A stretch of DNA of 45,833 nt from DAOUAM01 sp034433305 (GCA_034433305.1 DAOUAM010000060.1:1-45833), one strand, 5' to 3'. Positions 32,956 to 42,234 are shown, numbered from the stretch's first letter. Notes: generated by a model from the letters alone, not told the origin. Numbers and translations: made by a program.

Positions 32956-34839
32956 TCAGCCCGGCGAGTAGGCCGCGAACAGCACCTCGCCGTCGCTGTC
33001 CCTGGCCTCGTAGTAGCTGCCGCCTGGATATAGCTCCTGTAGCTGAGGCACCAGTTCCAGGTAGCCCCGCATCAGCAGATAGACTACACTTCCGCCGTGC
33101 TGGCGTTCCAGGCTAACTTCGCCCGCGAACCGCTGAGACCTGTCCTCCCCAGGCACGTCGGGCGCCAGGAACCGGCGCGTCTCGTAGTTGTAGGACCAGC
33201 GGTCTGAATAGAAATAAACGAAGGTGCCATTGTTCAGCGTCTTGACGTACTCCATGGCCTTCACCAGATCGTACACATATGTCCACTTGACCGCGCTGTC
33301 GCTGGTCCAGCGCCCGAAGTAGTAGTCAGTGTTGATGTAGCCGAAGTAGGACAGGAAGCCGCCCACGCCCAGGACGGCGACGCCAGCGCCAACGGCCCTG
33401 TAGTCCAGCCTCCACTGGGTAGCCTCGGACAGCCTGCGGACCGCGCCCAGCAGCGCCTGAACGCCCACGTCCAGCCCGATGGCCGCTATGGCCATGACGA
33501 AAGGCAGCGCCCCAAGGACGCGGCGTGCCTGGCCGTCAATGACCATCATGGAAGGCACGAAGCCCACCAGCGCGGCAAAGGCCACTAGCTGGTAGGCGGG
33601 CTTTCGCAGCCGGAGCAGCGCCACCAGCAGCCCCAGCCAGAAAAAGGACTCGGTGGCCCTGTCCAGCAGCGGGAAGCCGCCTGTGCCGTCGGCCCCATCC
33701 CAGGGCACAGGGTTGTGAAGGTACAGCAGAATGTCCTTGGCGCGGTCGCCCAGGGCCAGCAGCTTGCCCACCAGGCCTTCGGCTGACCTGTAGGCCTCGG
33801 TCTCGAAGAAGGACTGCAGCCTGAACAGGTCCATGAGGTGGTCCTGGTTGCGCAGGAAAAAGCCCAGGAAGGGCGCGGCGGAGGCCAGCGACGCCAGCAG
33901 GCACCACAGGGCGCCCCGCCGCTCGGTCAGAGAGGCCCCATAGAAGGCCCTGGGCAGTGTGAAAGCCCACATTCCCACGTAGTAGAAGGGGTACGATTTG
34001 TGTATGTAGAAGCCCAGGCCGAGGAAGATTCCGCTCAGCACGAAGTACCGCTGCCGCGATGTCCGCCAGCCGAGGAAGAAGAGGTACAGGCTGGCCAGGA
34101 AGATGGACACCGCCGGGGCCATGGCCCAGCCCATGCGGCTCTGGGCCACGTGCCAGAAGGACAGCGCCAGCAGGGCCGTCGCTGGCAGCGCTACCCTGGG
34201 CGCGAAGAGCAGACGGAACAGCCCGTAGGCCACGGGGATGCTCAGCGTGCCCATGATGGCCGTCGCCAGCCGCACGGTGAAGATGGACGGGTGGCTTAGC
34301 TTTATCACCAGGGCCATAAAGTACATGTGGCCCGTGGGATGGCCCAGGTTGACGGGGCTCCAGGCACCCAGCCACTGGCCGCTGGCGATGCGCATGGCCT
34401 CCATGCCGAAGTTGGCCTCGTCGCCATGCAGCCCGGGCGGCGACTGGGCCAGGCCATAAAGCCGGACTGTCAGCGCCAGGGCGGTAAGCGGCACCACCGG
34501 CACAGCCTCCCACACCTGGGGCGGCAGGTATTCCGCCGGGTCCTTGAGCCTGCCCAGCAGCGCCGCCGACAGGCTGTCGTAGGCCCTCAGCAGCGAGGCC
34601 AGGTCACGTCGGAGCGCGGGGAGAAGCTGCTCGGCCCGGGTCCTGGCGGGGGCCTGGGGCTGAGCGGGACGGCCGGCCGTCAGCAGTGCGCCGCAGGCAT
34701 CGCAGAAGCTGTGCTGGGAGGGGTTCTGCGTGCCGCAGGCAGAGCAGGTCAGGTCGAAGCGCAGGGGCCGACCACAGTCGCCGCAGAACCTCGCAGAGAG
34801 GGGATTGTGGTACCCGCACCAGGAACAGACCACCGACAC
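32956..34839 (-). CDS. double zinc ribbon fused to a GT-C type membrane glycosyltransferase
   Basis: The 627-residue protein begins with two zinc ribbons whose cysteines (5, 8, 19, 22, 32, 35, 46, 49) are spaced exactly as in the downstream paralogue. A linker to about residue 115 is followed by about ten membrane segments and a roughly 110-residue soluble C-terminal domain. The first external loop has P-P-G-L-H-G-D-E-A, the D-E signature expected of ArnT/PMT-like glycosyltransferases, so this copy is the better candidate for an active enzyme. The start is GTG at 34839 with GAGGG upstream. It probably transfers a sugar from a polyprenyl carrier to a surface polymer or protein; the substrate is unknown. 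Confidence 0.82.
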   Translation of the reverse strand: MSVVCSWCGYHNPLSARFCGDCGRPLRFDLTCSACGTQNPSQHSFCDACGALLTAGRPAQPQAPARTRAEQLLPALRRDLASLLRAYDSLSAALLGRLKDPAEYLPPQVWEAVPVVPLTALALTVRLYGLAQSPPGLHGDEANFGMEAMRIASGQWLGAWSPVNLGHPTGHMYFMALVIKLSHPSIFTVRLATAIMGTLSIPVAYGLFRLLFAPRVALPATALLALSFWHVAQSRMGWAMAPAVSIFLASLYLFFLGWRTSRQRYFVLSGIFLGLGFYIHKSYPFYYVGMWAFTLPRAFYGASLTERRGALWCLLASLASAAPFLGFFLRNQDHLMDLFRLQSFFETEAYRSAEGLVGKLLALGDRAKDILLYLHNPVPWDGADGTGGFPLLDRATESFFWLGLLVALLRLRKPAYQLVAFAALVGFVPSMMVIDGQARRVLGALPFVMAIAAIGLDVGVQALLGAVRRLSEATQWRLDYRAVGAGVAVLGVGGFLSYFGYINTDYYFGRWTSDSAVKWTYVYDLVKAMEYVKTLNNGTFVYFYSDRWSYNYETRRFLAPDVPGEDRSQRFAGEVSLERQHGGSVVYLLMRGYLELVPQLQELYPGGSYYEARDSDGEVLFAAYSPG

Positions 34840-34949
34840 GCCCTCACGACCAGGTCCCTGGAGTCAGGTTACATCGCGTGGTACCAGGTCTGGCAGAGAT
34901 GTACCCGAGCTCTATCAAGACAATTCTAGTACCGGCGGGTGCAACGGCG

Positions 34950-35708
34950 CTAGGCATGGGCCAGCGCGCCGCCATCTATAAATATCATCTGGCCGGTCAC
35001 GAAGTCGCAGGCGTCCGAGGCGAGGTAGACCAGGAGGCCGCACAGGTCAGTGGGGTGTCCTCTGCGTCTGGAGGGAAGGTAGCGGGAGAGAGGGTCTTGC
35101 TGGTTGGCCTGGCCTTCAGGCCCGGTGGTGAGCCACCCGGCGCCGATGGCGTTGACCCTGATGTTCCTGCGCGACCACTCCAGCGCCAGGGCCGAGGTAA
35201 GCTGGTGTATGGCGCCGTGGCTGGCGCAGGCGGCCACCGAGTTCCAGAGGCCCCGCACGGCCAGTCCAGAGCTTACGTTGATGATGCGCCCGCCCCCTTG
35301 CCTGAGCATCTGCCGGCCGGCCGCCTGGCAGCACAGGAACATGGACTTGACGTTGAAGTCCATTACCGCCTGCCATTCGGACTCGGTAATCTCGGTGAAA
35401 GGCTTGCCGAAGTCAACGCGGGCGTTGTTCACCAGGACATCCACCTTGCCAAGCTCCGACACTACCCTGTCCACTATGTCCTGGACATGGGCGGCCCTGG
35501 TCACGTCGGCAGTAATGGCCAGTGCCTTCCTGCCCTGGCGCCTGACGGCCTCCGCCGCCTCGCCCATGTCGCTGGCCTCGCGCCCGGCCACGGCCACGTC
35601 GGCGCCGGCCTCGGCCAGCGCCCCGGCCAGGAAGGGCGTCCAGCCGCGCCTGTCCGCCGTGATAATAGCCACCTTTCCGCTCAGGTCCCATTCCCGAGGC
35701 ACTGGCAT
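34950..35708 (-). CDS. SDR-family protein lacking catalytic residues
   Basis: The 252-residue protein has the overall short-chain dehydrogenase/reductase fold pattern, with D-V-T near 68-70, N-V-S-S near 144-147 and I-R-V-N-A-I-G-A-G-W near 190. Key sites are changed. The cofactor loop T-G-x-x-x-G-x-G reads T17-A-D-R-R-G-W-T, N-N-A-G reads N-N-A-R, and the catalytic Tyr and Lys are Ala160 and His164 while Ser147 is kept. It is probably catalytically inactive, perhaps a partner of the intact SDR encoded 59 nt upstream. AGGAG lies 6 nt before the ATG at 35708. Confidence 0.88.
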   Translation of the reverse strand: MPVPREWDLSGKVAIITADRRGWTPFLAGALAEAGADVAVAGREASDMGEAAEAVRRQGRKALAITADVTRAAHVQDIVDRVVSELGKVDVLVNNARVDFGKPFTEITESEWQAVMDFNVKSMFLCCQAAGRQMLRQGGGRIINVSSGLAVRGLWNSVAACASHGAIHQLTSALALEWSRRNIRVNAIGAGWLTTGPEGQANQQDPLSRYLPSRRRGHPTDLCGLLVYLASDACDFVTGQMIFIDGGALAHA

Positions 35709-35767
35709 GCTGAACTCCTGTTTGCCCTTTAAGTCTGTGCAAGTCCCGTGTGGAGCGTACTGGCGCG

Positions 35768-36571
35768 TCAGACCTGGAGGGGGATGTCCGGGGCGTAGCC
35801 CGTGGGTGCGAAGCCTCCGGCCAGGCCACCCCCATCTATGATGAACAGTTCGCCGTTCATGTAGTCGGAGGCCGAGGACGCCAGGAAAACGGCCACAGGG
35901 CCGATTTCCTGGGGTCGGCCTACGCGGCCCACGGGTATGAACTCGCCCCTGGGCAGCGTCTCCCTGGACGCGGCGGTGCCTTCGGTGGGGATGTAGCCAG
36001 GCACGATGCAGTTGCTGGTGACGCCGTACCGGCCCAGGCTCGTGGCCAGCGTGCGGGTAAGCTGAAGGACGCCGCCCTTGCCGCAGGCGTACATGTAGTT
36101 GTCCCGCCCGCCGCGCAGCCCGAACCCCGAGGAGACGTTGATGATCTTGCCGCTCCCTCGCTCCACCATGTGACGCGCGATGGCGCGGGCGCAGTAGAAG
36201 GCGCCGGTCAGGTTGGTGTCTATGCCCAGCCTCCAGTCCGCGTCGGTGATCTCCCAGATGGGCGTGGACCCCTGGCCCCGGACAATGCCGGCGTTGTTCA
36301 CCAGCACGTCCACCTTGCCGAACTCCCCCAGCGTCCGCTGGAACAGGTCGGCCACCTGCCGCGAGTCGGTCACGTCGGTGGACACAGCCAGCGCCCTTCG
36401 CCCCATATCCCTGACCAGGGCCGCGGTCTCCTCGATGGGGCCCTGCCGCCGGGCGGCCACGACAATGTCTGCGCCCGCGCGGGCCAGGGCCAGCGCCATC
36501 TCCCTGCCCAGGCCGGTGCCTCCACCGGTGACCACGATAGTCTTGCCTTCCAGGCCCAGCTTTTCCAGCAC
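35768..36571 (-). CDS. short-chain dehydrogenase/reductase
   Basis: The 267-residue NAD(P)-dependent oxidoreductase has an intact cofactor loop T15-G-G-G-T-G-L-G, D-V-T near 66-68, N-N-A-G at 92-95 and the catalytic set Ser148, Tyr161 and Lys165. It resembles fabG/gluconate 5-dehydrogenase-type members acting on sugar, polyol or acyl alcohols; the substrate is unknown. The start is GTG at 36571 behind GGGGGTGA, 4 nt after the biotin ligase gene, so birA and the two SDR genes likely form an operon. Confidence 0.93.
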   Translation of the reverse strand: MLEKLGLEGKTIVVTGGGTGLGREMALALARAGADIVVAARRQGPIEETAALVRDMGRRALAVSTDVTDSRQVADLFQRTLGEFGKVDVLVNNAGIVRGQGSTPIWEITDADWRLGIDTNLTGAFYCARAIARHMVERGSGKIINVSSGFGLRGGRDNYMYACGKGGVLQLTRTLATSLGRYGVTSNCIVPGYIPTEGTAASRETLPRGEFIPVGRVGRPQEIGPVAVFLASSASDYMNGELFIIDGGGLAGGFAPTGYAPDIPLQV

Positions 36572-36575
36572 GTTA

Positions 36576-37373
36576 TCACCCCCGAGAGGACTGAAGCGTC
36601 ACCTCGCCGGCCACCACCGGGATGATGGAGCCGTCGGGCTGCCTCAGCAGCAGGTTGCCTTCTTCGTCCACGCCCGTGGCCTGTCCCTCCAGCACCTGGT
36701 CTCGCCAGCGGACCTGGACTACCTTCCCCAGCGTCTCCAGCCTGCTAGTCCACCTGGACAGCAGGGAGCCGCCGTTCCTGATGACCTGGTAGAGGTCATC
36801 CAGCCGCGCCAGCACCTCCTGGAGGACGCGCGTCCGATCGGCCTTCCTGCCCGTCTCGCGCAGGAGGCTGGTGGCCAGGTCGGCGATCTCCGGGAACCGC
36901 GAAGGGTCCATATTGACGTTGAGGCCAATGCCCAGCACCGCGTAGCGCAGGCCTGCCTCGCCCAGGCTCGTCTCGATGAGTATGCCAGACAGCTTCCTGC
37001 CGCCAAGGCGCACGTCGTTGGGCCACTTGATGGTGGGCTGAAGCCCTGTCAGGACCTCCGCTGCGCCGGCGACCGCCAGTGTCGCCGCCATGTTGACATA
37101 GCGCAACTGGGCCTGGGCAGGACGCAGCACCACTGAGAAGGCCAGGTTCTCGCCCGGAGGCGACACCCAGGCCCGGTTGAACCTGCCCCGTCCCGCCGTC
37201 TGTTCCTCGGCGATGACCACGGCGCCTTCCGGCTCGCCGGCCTCGGCCAGCAGGCGCGCCTCGTCCATGGTGGAGCCTACCTGGCCGTGGTACAGGATGC
37301 GCCCGCCGATGCGGCGCCCCGTTAGCGCCCGCTCCAGCCTCGGGATATCCAGCCTCTGGATGTTCACAGGCAC
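36576..37373 (-). CDS. birA: biotin--[acetyl-CoA-carboxylase] ligase
   Basis: The 265-residue enzyme activates biotin with ATP and attaches it to carboxylase carrier domains. It shows S-T-M-D-E-A near 34-39, A-E-E-Q-T-A-G-R-G-R near 54-63 (the biotinyl-adenylate loop), I-K-W-P-N-D-V near 114-120 and G-I-G-L-N-V-N near 147-153. A C-terminal SH3-like domain with G-x-A-x-G-V-D-E-E-G-x-L follows. The N-terminal DNA-binding domain of bifunctional BirA is absent, so it should not be a repressor. The start is GTG at 37373. Confidence 0.95.
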   Translation of the reverse strand: MPVNIQRLDIPRLERALTGRRIGGRILYHGQVGSTMDEARLLAEAGEPEGAVVIAEEQTAGRGRFNRAWVSPPGENLAFSVVLRPAQAQLRYVNMAATLAVAGAAEVLTGLQPTIKWPNDVRLGGRKLSGILIETSLGEAGLRYAVLGIGLNVNMDPSRFPEIADLATSLLRETGRKADRTRVLQEVLARLDDLYQVIRNGGSLLSRWTSRLETLGKVVQVRWRDQVLEGQATGVDEEGNLLLRQPDGSIIPVVAGEVTLQSSRG

Positions 37374-37447
37374 GCCTCGTCAGCTAGCACGATGATAGGA
37401 TGCCATCTTCAGAAGTGTCAAGGAACTGGCCCCTGCCACCAGCGAGG

Positions 37448-38320
37448 CTATCCAGCGCTGAGGCCCAGGAGGAGCAGGCCAGCCAGCACCATCGTCAGGC
37501 CCAGGTACTGGCTGAGGGCCAGCCTCTCCCTGAATGCTATCAGGCCGCCCAGGATGGGCACCACCGGGTAGGTTGTGGACGCCGCCGTGACTATGGATAT
37601 GAGGCCCACCTCCGTGCCCCTGGAGAATGCCAGCAGCCCCAGAGTGTCCAGCGTGCCCACCGCGGCGACTCCCGCGCCGATGGCGGGGCTGAGGCGCTGC
37701 CACGGCCACTGGCGTGCCGACGCCCCGATAGGCGCAAGGACGGCCAGTGTCAGCAGACGGCTGACGTAGATGGGCAGGAACCAGCCCAGCTCCCGTGACA
37801 TCACGCCAATGGCATACTGCCACACGCCAAAGCCGAGGGTGGCCGCCAGGCCGTAGATTACCCCTTCGCTCACCAGCCGCGCGCCGCGCCGCAGGTTCCC
37901 CAGGTCCACCGAGGCGAGGACCACGCCGCCGATGCTGGCCGTTGCCCCGGCTACCTGGCCGGCGTTCAGCCGTTCCCCCAGGAAGGCCACGGCCAGGAGC
38001 ACCACCAGCACGGCGTAGGTGGAAGACAGAGGGCTGACTATGGCTACCGGCCCCAGTTGCATGCCCCGGTAAAAGCGCAGGATGATGCCTGAGGCCAGGA
38101 CGCTGAGAAGCGCCAGCGCCATCCAGTCGCCCGGACCGAGCTTACCCAGGTCCTCCCCAAGGGCTATGTATAGGCCCGTGCTGAAGATGGCGCCCACCAG
38201 GTTCGCCCCAACGGCTGTCCTGAGGACGCCGAGCTTCTTGGACAGGACGGCCATGGTGAAGTCCGACACACCCCATATGAGGGCTGCCGCCAGGCCAAAG
38301 ATGACGCTCTGGACTACCAT
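37448..38320 (-). CDS. EamA/DMT-family transporter
   Basis: The 290-residue protein has about ten membrane segments arranged as two EamA repeats (about 6-135 and 150-290), each with the A-x-x-x-G-x-x-x-A and P-x-x-x-x-L helix motifs of the drug/metabolite transporter superfamily. It shows F-G-L-A-A-A-L-I-W-G near the start, V-A-I-V-S-P-L-S-S-T-Y-A-V near 90-103 and a duplicate near 235-250. Substrates of such exporters vary widely and cannot be inferred. It lies upstream of birA on the same strand and is divergent from the S9 peptidase gene. Confidence 0.9.
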   Translation of the reverse strand: MVVQSVIFGLAAALIWGVSDFTMAVLSKKLGVLRTAVGANLVGAIFSTGLYIALGEDLGKLGPGDWMALALLSVLASGIILRFYRGMQLGPVAIVSPLSSTYAVLVVLLAVAFLGERLNAGQVAGATASIGGVVLASVDLGNLRRGARLVSEGVIYGLAATLGFGVWQYAIGVMSRELGWFLPIYVSRLLTLAVLAPIGASARQWPWQRLSPAIGAGVAAVGTLDTLGLLAFSRGTEVGLISIVTAASTTYPVVPILGGLIAFRERLALSQYLGLTMVLAGLLLLGLSAG

Positions 38321-38494
38321 ACGCCCGCCACGCTTGATTTGCCGGAGGCAACGCGTCGCCCTATGATAGCAGACGCGGCCTGCCTCGGCCCTGGCAGCTC
38401 TACGGCTGGCCCCTTTCAGGTCCTGAATGAGCAGGGCATGGCTATGGTAGAATAGCCCCTGTAGCTCACCAGCACTCTAGCTTCGAGGCAGCCC

Positions 38495-40435
38495 ATGACC
38501 CAGCGCCGACTTCTGACTCCAGAGGACGTACTCAGCTTCAAGCTCGTATCCGACGCCCAGATTTCGCCTGACGGCGAGGTGGTCGCCTTCGTGGTCGGTG
38601 ACTCCTTCATCACCGACACGAAGCTCCCCAGGTCCAGCATCTGGATGGTGCCGGCCAGGGGAGGGCAGCCGCGCCAGTACACCTCCGGGCCGCGCTCCGA
38701 CGCCACGCCACGCTGGTCGCCCGACAGCCAGACGCTGGCGTTCCTGTCGGACAGGCTGGAGGACGGCCAGCGCCAGATATACCTCTTGCCCAGGAGCGGC
38801 GGCGAGGCCGTCCAGTTGACCAGCGTGGAGGGCGCCATTCCCACGCCGCGCGGCCTGAGTCCCATGGCCTGGTCGCCCGACGGCCGCCGCATCGCCTTCC
38901 TCAAGACCGACCCGGAGTCCGAGGAGGAAAAGCGGCGCAAGAGGGAGAAGGCCGACGTCATCGAGTTCGAGCAGCGCCCCAGGTACACACGCCTCTACGT
39001 GGTGGACGTGGACACCCGGGAGGTGCGCTGCGTCTCGCCCGAAGGGCTGCAAGTGTGGGAGTTCTGCTGGTCGCCCGACGGCCAGGAGTTCGCCGCCGTC
39101 GCCTCGGATCTGCCTTACGAGCAGTACTGGTACACCTGCCGGCTGGTCAGGTTCAGGGCAGGCGGCCCGGCCCGGACGCTCCACCACAACAAGCGGCAGG
39201 TGTCCACCCCAGCCTGGTCGCCCGATGGCAAGGCCATCGCCTTCATAGCCTCCAACTGGAGCGACCGTGGCGTGGTGGCTGGCGGAGTGTTCCTGGTGTC
39301 GGCGGAGGGTGGCGCCGCCCACGAGCTGGCGGCCGGCGCCCGTGCCAGCACAAGCTGGATAGAGTGGACAGGCGATGGCAAGCGCCTCGTGTCGGCGGCC
39401 CACGAGCAGGGCGGCATGGGCCTGGCCGAGATTGACGTCGCCTCTGGGCAGAGGTCCTCCCTCTGGCGCGGCGAGGTGTGTTTCTCGGAGCCAAACTGGC
39501 CCAGGTTCAGCCGCGACGGGGCAGGCAACCTCGCCGTGGTGCGAGAGGACGCCACGCACCCCAGGGACGTGTGGCTGGCGAGGCGCGCGGCGTCAGGGCT
39601 GGAGTGGGTGCAGCTCACCCGGCTCCATCCCCAGGCGGATGAACTGGAGATCGGCGCCACCGAGACGCTCTACTGGAAGGGCGCGGACGGCTGGGACATG
39701 CAGGGGCAGCTTGTCTGGCCTGCCGGCGCGTCCAGGGGCCGAAGGTACTCCATGGTCACGATAGTCCACGGCGGGCCGACCAGCGCCCACACCTACCAGT
39801 ACCAGGCGGCGACGCGCTGGGCGCAGCTTCTGGCGTGCAGCGGCATGGCCGTATTCCTGCCCAATCCCCGAGGTAGCGTGGGCTGGGGCCTGGAGTTCGC
39901 CGAAAGCAACATTGGCGACATGGGCGGCAAGGACTGGCAGGACATCCAGAAGGGCATTGACTACTGCGTGGAGCAGGGCATAGCCGACCCCGAGCGGCTG
40001 GGCATCGCCGGCTGGAGCTACGGCGGCTTCATGACCGCCTGGGCGGTGACCCAGACCCAGTGGTTCCGGGCAGCCATGATGGGCGCCGGCATCTCAGACT
40101 GGCGCAGCTTCCACGGCAAGTCCTATCTGTGCGACTGGGACGCCATCCACTACGGCGACGCCGACCCCTGGGACCCCAACGGGGTATACCGCAAGTTCTC
40201 TCCCATAACCTACGTCAAGCGGGTGCGCACGCCGACACTCATCCTCCACGGCGAGGTGGACGAGGACGTGCCCGTGGAGCAGTCCTACCTGTTCTACCGC
40301 GCCTTGAAAGACCTGGGCGTGGAGGTGGAGCTTGTGGTGTACCCCAGGGAGCCTCACGGCCCCAGGGAGCGCAACCACCTGCTGGACATCTCCCGCCGTG
40401 TCACCGAGTGGTTCGTCAAGCACCTGGAGCCATAG
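38495..40435 (+). CDS. S9-family prolyl oligopeptidase-like serine peptidase
   Basis: The 646-residue protein has an N-terminal beta-propeller of WD40/TolB-like repeats with recurring S-P-D-G/S-P-D-S turns (about 15-370) and a C-terminal alpha/beta-hydrolase domain. The catalytic triad is Ser508 in G-W-S-Y-G-G, Asp589 in G-E-V-D-E-D-V-P and His621 in E-P-H-G-P. This is the acylaminoacyl-peptidase/dipeptidyl-peptidase layout (S9C), which cleaves short peptides. No signal peptide is seen, so it is likely cytoplasmic. A terminator follows the stop by 6 nt. Confidence 0.95.
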   Translation: MTQRRLLTPEDVLSFKLVSDAQISPDGEVVAFVVGDSFITDTKLPRSSIWMVPARGGQPRQYTSGPRSDATPRWSPDSQTLAFLSDRLEDGQRQIYLLPRSGGEAVQLTSVEGAIPTPRGLSPMAWSPDGRRIAFLKTDPESEEEKRRKREKADVIEFEQRPRYTRLYVVDVDTREVRCVSPEGLQVWEFCWSPDGQEFAAVASDLPYEQYWYTCRLVRFRAGGPARTLHHNKRQVSTPAWSPDGKAIAFIASNWSDRGVVAGGVFLVSAEGGAAHELAAGARASTSWIEWTGDGKRLVSAAHEQGGMGLAEIDVASGQRSSLWRGEVCFSEPNWPRFSRDGAGNLAVVREDATHPRDVWLARRAASGLEWVQLTRLHPQADELEIGATETLYWKGADGWDMQGQLVWPAGASRGRRYSMVTIVHGGPTSAHTYQYQAATRWAQLLACSGMAVFLPNPRGSVGWGLEFAESNIGDMGGKDWQDIQKGIDYCVEQGIADPERLGIAGWSYGGFMTAWAVTQTQWFRAAMMGAGISDWRSFHGKSYLCDWDAIHYGDADPWDPNGVYRKFSPITYVKRVRTPTLILHGEVDEDVPVEQSYLFYRALKDLGVEVELVVYPREPHGPRERNHLLDISRRVTEWFVKHLEP

Positions 40436-40440
40436 GCCGG

Positions 40441-40484
40441 CAGGGGCGTTGCAATAAACGCCCCTGTGTGGCCTGGCTTTTACC
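40441..40484 (+). terminator. terminator after the S9 peptidase gene
   Basis: A perfect 10-bp stem CAGGGGCGTT (40441-40450)/AACGCCCCTG (40457-40466) with a 6-nt loop lies 6 nt after the stop. A short T run (CTTTT, about 40478-40482) follows at some distance. Confidence 0.7.
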
Positions 40485-40516
40485 GCCTCTGCCCTGCCAG
40501 TGGCGGTACCAGTATT

Positions 40517-41653
40517 TCAGCGAAGCCAGGGGCGGTACACCTTCCCAGCGCGGATGGTCCTCACGTGGCTGAGCCTGCGGCCCGTCTGGACCGAGACCTT
40601 CATGGAATCGGTCAGTGTGAACCGGCCCTCCTCCAGCCGCATGATGGTGGCATCGCCCACGGCGCCCACCTTCAGGGTGCCCAGCCTGCCGGCCATGCCC
40701 ATAGCCCTGGCGGTGGCCTCTGTGCTCAGGCGAATGACCTCCTCCAGGGGCATGCCCAGGTGCAGGAACTTGGAGAGCGTGGTCACCTGGTCGAAGACCG
40801 GGCCTTCGATGTTGTAGAAGTGCAGGTCGCTGCTGATGTTGCCCGGGAAGAAGCCATCGGCCAGCGCCTTCTCGGCCACGGCGAAGGAGAAGCTCCCCTG
40901 GCCATGGCCTATGTCGAAGATAACTCCACGACGCTGCGCCTCGCGAATGCCTGGCAGGACACGGCCCGCGTCGTCCAGGACGCCGTGGGGATGGCCGTGG
41001 AAGCAGTGGGTGACGACGTCGCCGGGCCGCAGCATCTCCACCAGCTTTTCCAGCGGCGACCGCGTGTTGCCCACGTGAATCATAACGAAGCCGCCGAAGC
41101 CTTCGGCGGCCTCCAGGGCGCGCTTCAGGCCGTCCATGTCGTTGTCGGCGGCCTGGGCCCTGCCCAGGCGGGCCTTGATGCCCAGCACCAGGTCGCGGTT
41201 GGCCCTCGCCACCTGGACAGCCTCCTCCACGTCGGCCCAGCGCAGGTCCTCCAGCTCGCCAATCCTCGGAGAAATCATGCCCATGGCCGAGATGTTGAGC
41301 AGGGCAAAGAGCCGCGTGTCGGCCCGCTCCAGCACATGCTTGCGAAAGGCCGCGAAGGTGCGCGCGCCGGAAGAGCCCACGTCCAGCGCCGTGGTGACGC
41401 CACGGGCGATATTGCCGGGGTCAGGCTCGATGCCATAGTGGGAGACACCCCAGAAGACATGGACGTGAAGGTCCAGCAGTCCTGGCGTGACCAGCAGGCC
41501 GGTGGCGTCCAGCACCTCCCGGGCCTGGCCTGAGGGTATGTCCTTCTCGACAGCCGCGACTTTGCCATCGGACAGCGCCACGTCCCGGACGGCATTCAGC
41601 CCCTGGGACGGGTCAAGGACGGTGCCCCCTTTGATGAGCAAATCGTAGGGCAT
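40517..41653 (-). CDS. amidohydrolase/deacetylase-family metallohydrolase
   Basis: The 378-residue TIM-barrel hydrolase has the two-metal amidohydrolase site: His63 and His65 in D-L-H-V-H-V, the carboxylated Lys160 in G-I-K-A-R, His193 in H-V-G-N, His216 in T-H-C-F-H-G-H-P-H-G and Asp276 in S-S-D-L-H. The H-C-F-x-G and D-I-G-H-G-x-x-S-F-S-F motifs are those of the deacetylase subgroup annotated in many genomes as dihydroorotase-like. Experimentally related members deacetylate N-acyl amino acids or similar compounds. The ATG at 41653 has GGAGGGG 6 nt upstream; the longer frame is rejected. Confidence 0.92.
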   Translation of the reverse strand: MPYDLLIKGGTVLDPSQGLNAVRDVALSDGKVAAVEKDIPSGQAREVLDATGLLVTPGLLDLHVHVFWGVSHYGIEPDPGNIARGVTTALDVGSSGARTFAAFRKHVLERADTRLFALLNISAMGMISPRIGELEDLRWADVEEAVQVARANRDLVLGIKARLGRAQAADNDMDGLKRALEAAEGFGGFVMIHVGNTRSPLEKLVEMLRPGDVVTHCFHGHPHGVLDDAGRVLPGIREAQRRGVIFDIGHGQGSFSFAVAEKALADGFFPGNISSDLHFYNIEGPVFDQVTTLSKFLHLGMPLEEVIRLSTEATARAMGMAGRLGTLKVGAVGDATIMRLEEGRFTLTDSMKVSVQTGRRLSHVRTIRAGKVYRPWLR

Positions 41654-41844
41654 GGTACCCCTCCAGCAAGAAAGGTTGCAGGCACCGATTGTACTCCAGC
41701 GGAGCGCGGCGTCAAGCCCATAGCCCGCGCCGGGACGTGCCTGTTGGCGCTGGTCTATGGTATCATCTCGCCTGCCAGGCCGCGCTGGTGCCGCGCTCCT
41801 GGCCGCAGCCTGGCCTACGCCATCCATCGCGGGAGGACAGGACA

Positions 41845-42234
41845 ATGGATGCGAAGGTAAAGCAGGCCCTCAGGGTAGACATGACGGTGGATATCACCAC
41901 CACGGGCCGCAAGACCGGCAGGCCGCGCCGCATAGAGATATGGGCGCATTGCCTCGATGGGCGCGTCATCATCACGGCGTCGCCCGGCCGGAGAGGCTGG
42001 TATGCCAACCTGCTGGCGCACCCCGAGTTCACCTTTCACCTGAAAGAAGGCGTCCGGGCGGACTTGCCCGCCATCGCCAGGCCCGTCACCGATGAGGCGG
42101 AGCGGCGGGCTATATTCACCAGGCTCAAGGGCCTCTCTCGTTTCACCCAGCGACGCAACCTGGACGTGGAAGGCTGGGTAAAGGGGAGCCGCCTGGTGGA
42201 AGTGCAGTTCCAGGGTCAGGCCAGCCATGGCTGA
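41845..42234 (+). CDS. deazaflavin (F420)-type nitroreductase family protein
   Basis: The 129-residue protein matches the DDN/DUF385 flavin-binding split-barrel family: T-T-G-R-K-T-G-R-P-R-R near 19-29, I-T-A-S-P-G-R-R-G-W-Y-A-N-L near 45-60 and H-P-E-F near 63-66. In relatives these motifs bind F420 or flavin and reduce quinones or nitro compounds; the cofactor here is inferred. GGGAGGACAG lies before the ATG at 41845. Its end overlaps the start of the PlsY-like gene by 8 nt, so the two are co-translated. Confidence 0.88.
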   Translation: MDAKVKQALRVDMTVDITTTGRKTGRPRRIEIWAHCLDGRVIITASPGRRGWYANLLAHPEFTFHLKEGVRADLPAIARPVTDEAERRAIFTRLKGLSRFTQRRNLDVEGWVKGSRLVEVQFQGQASHG

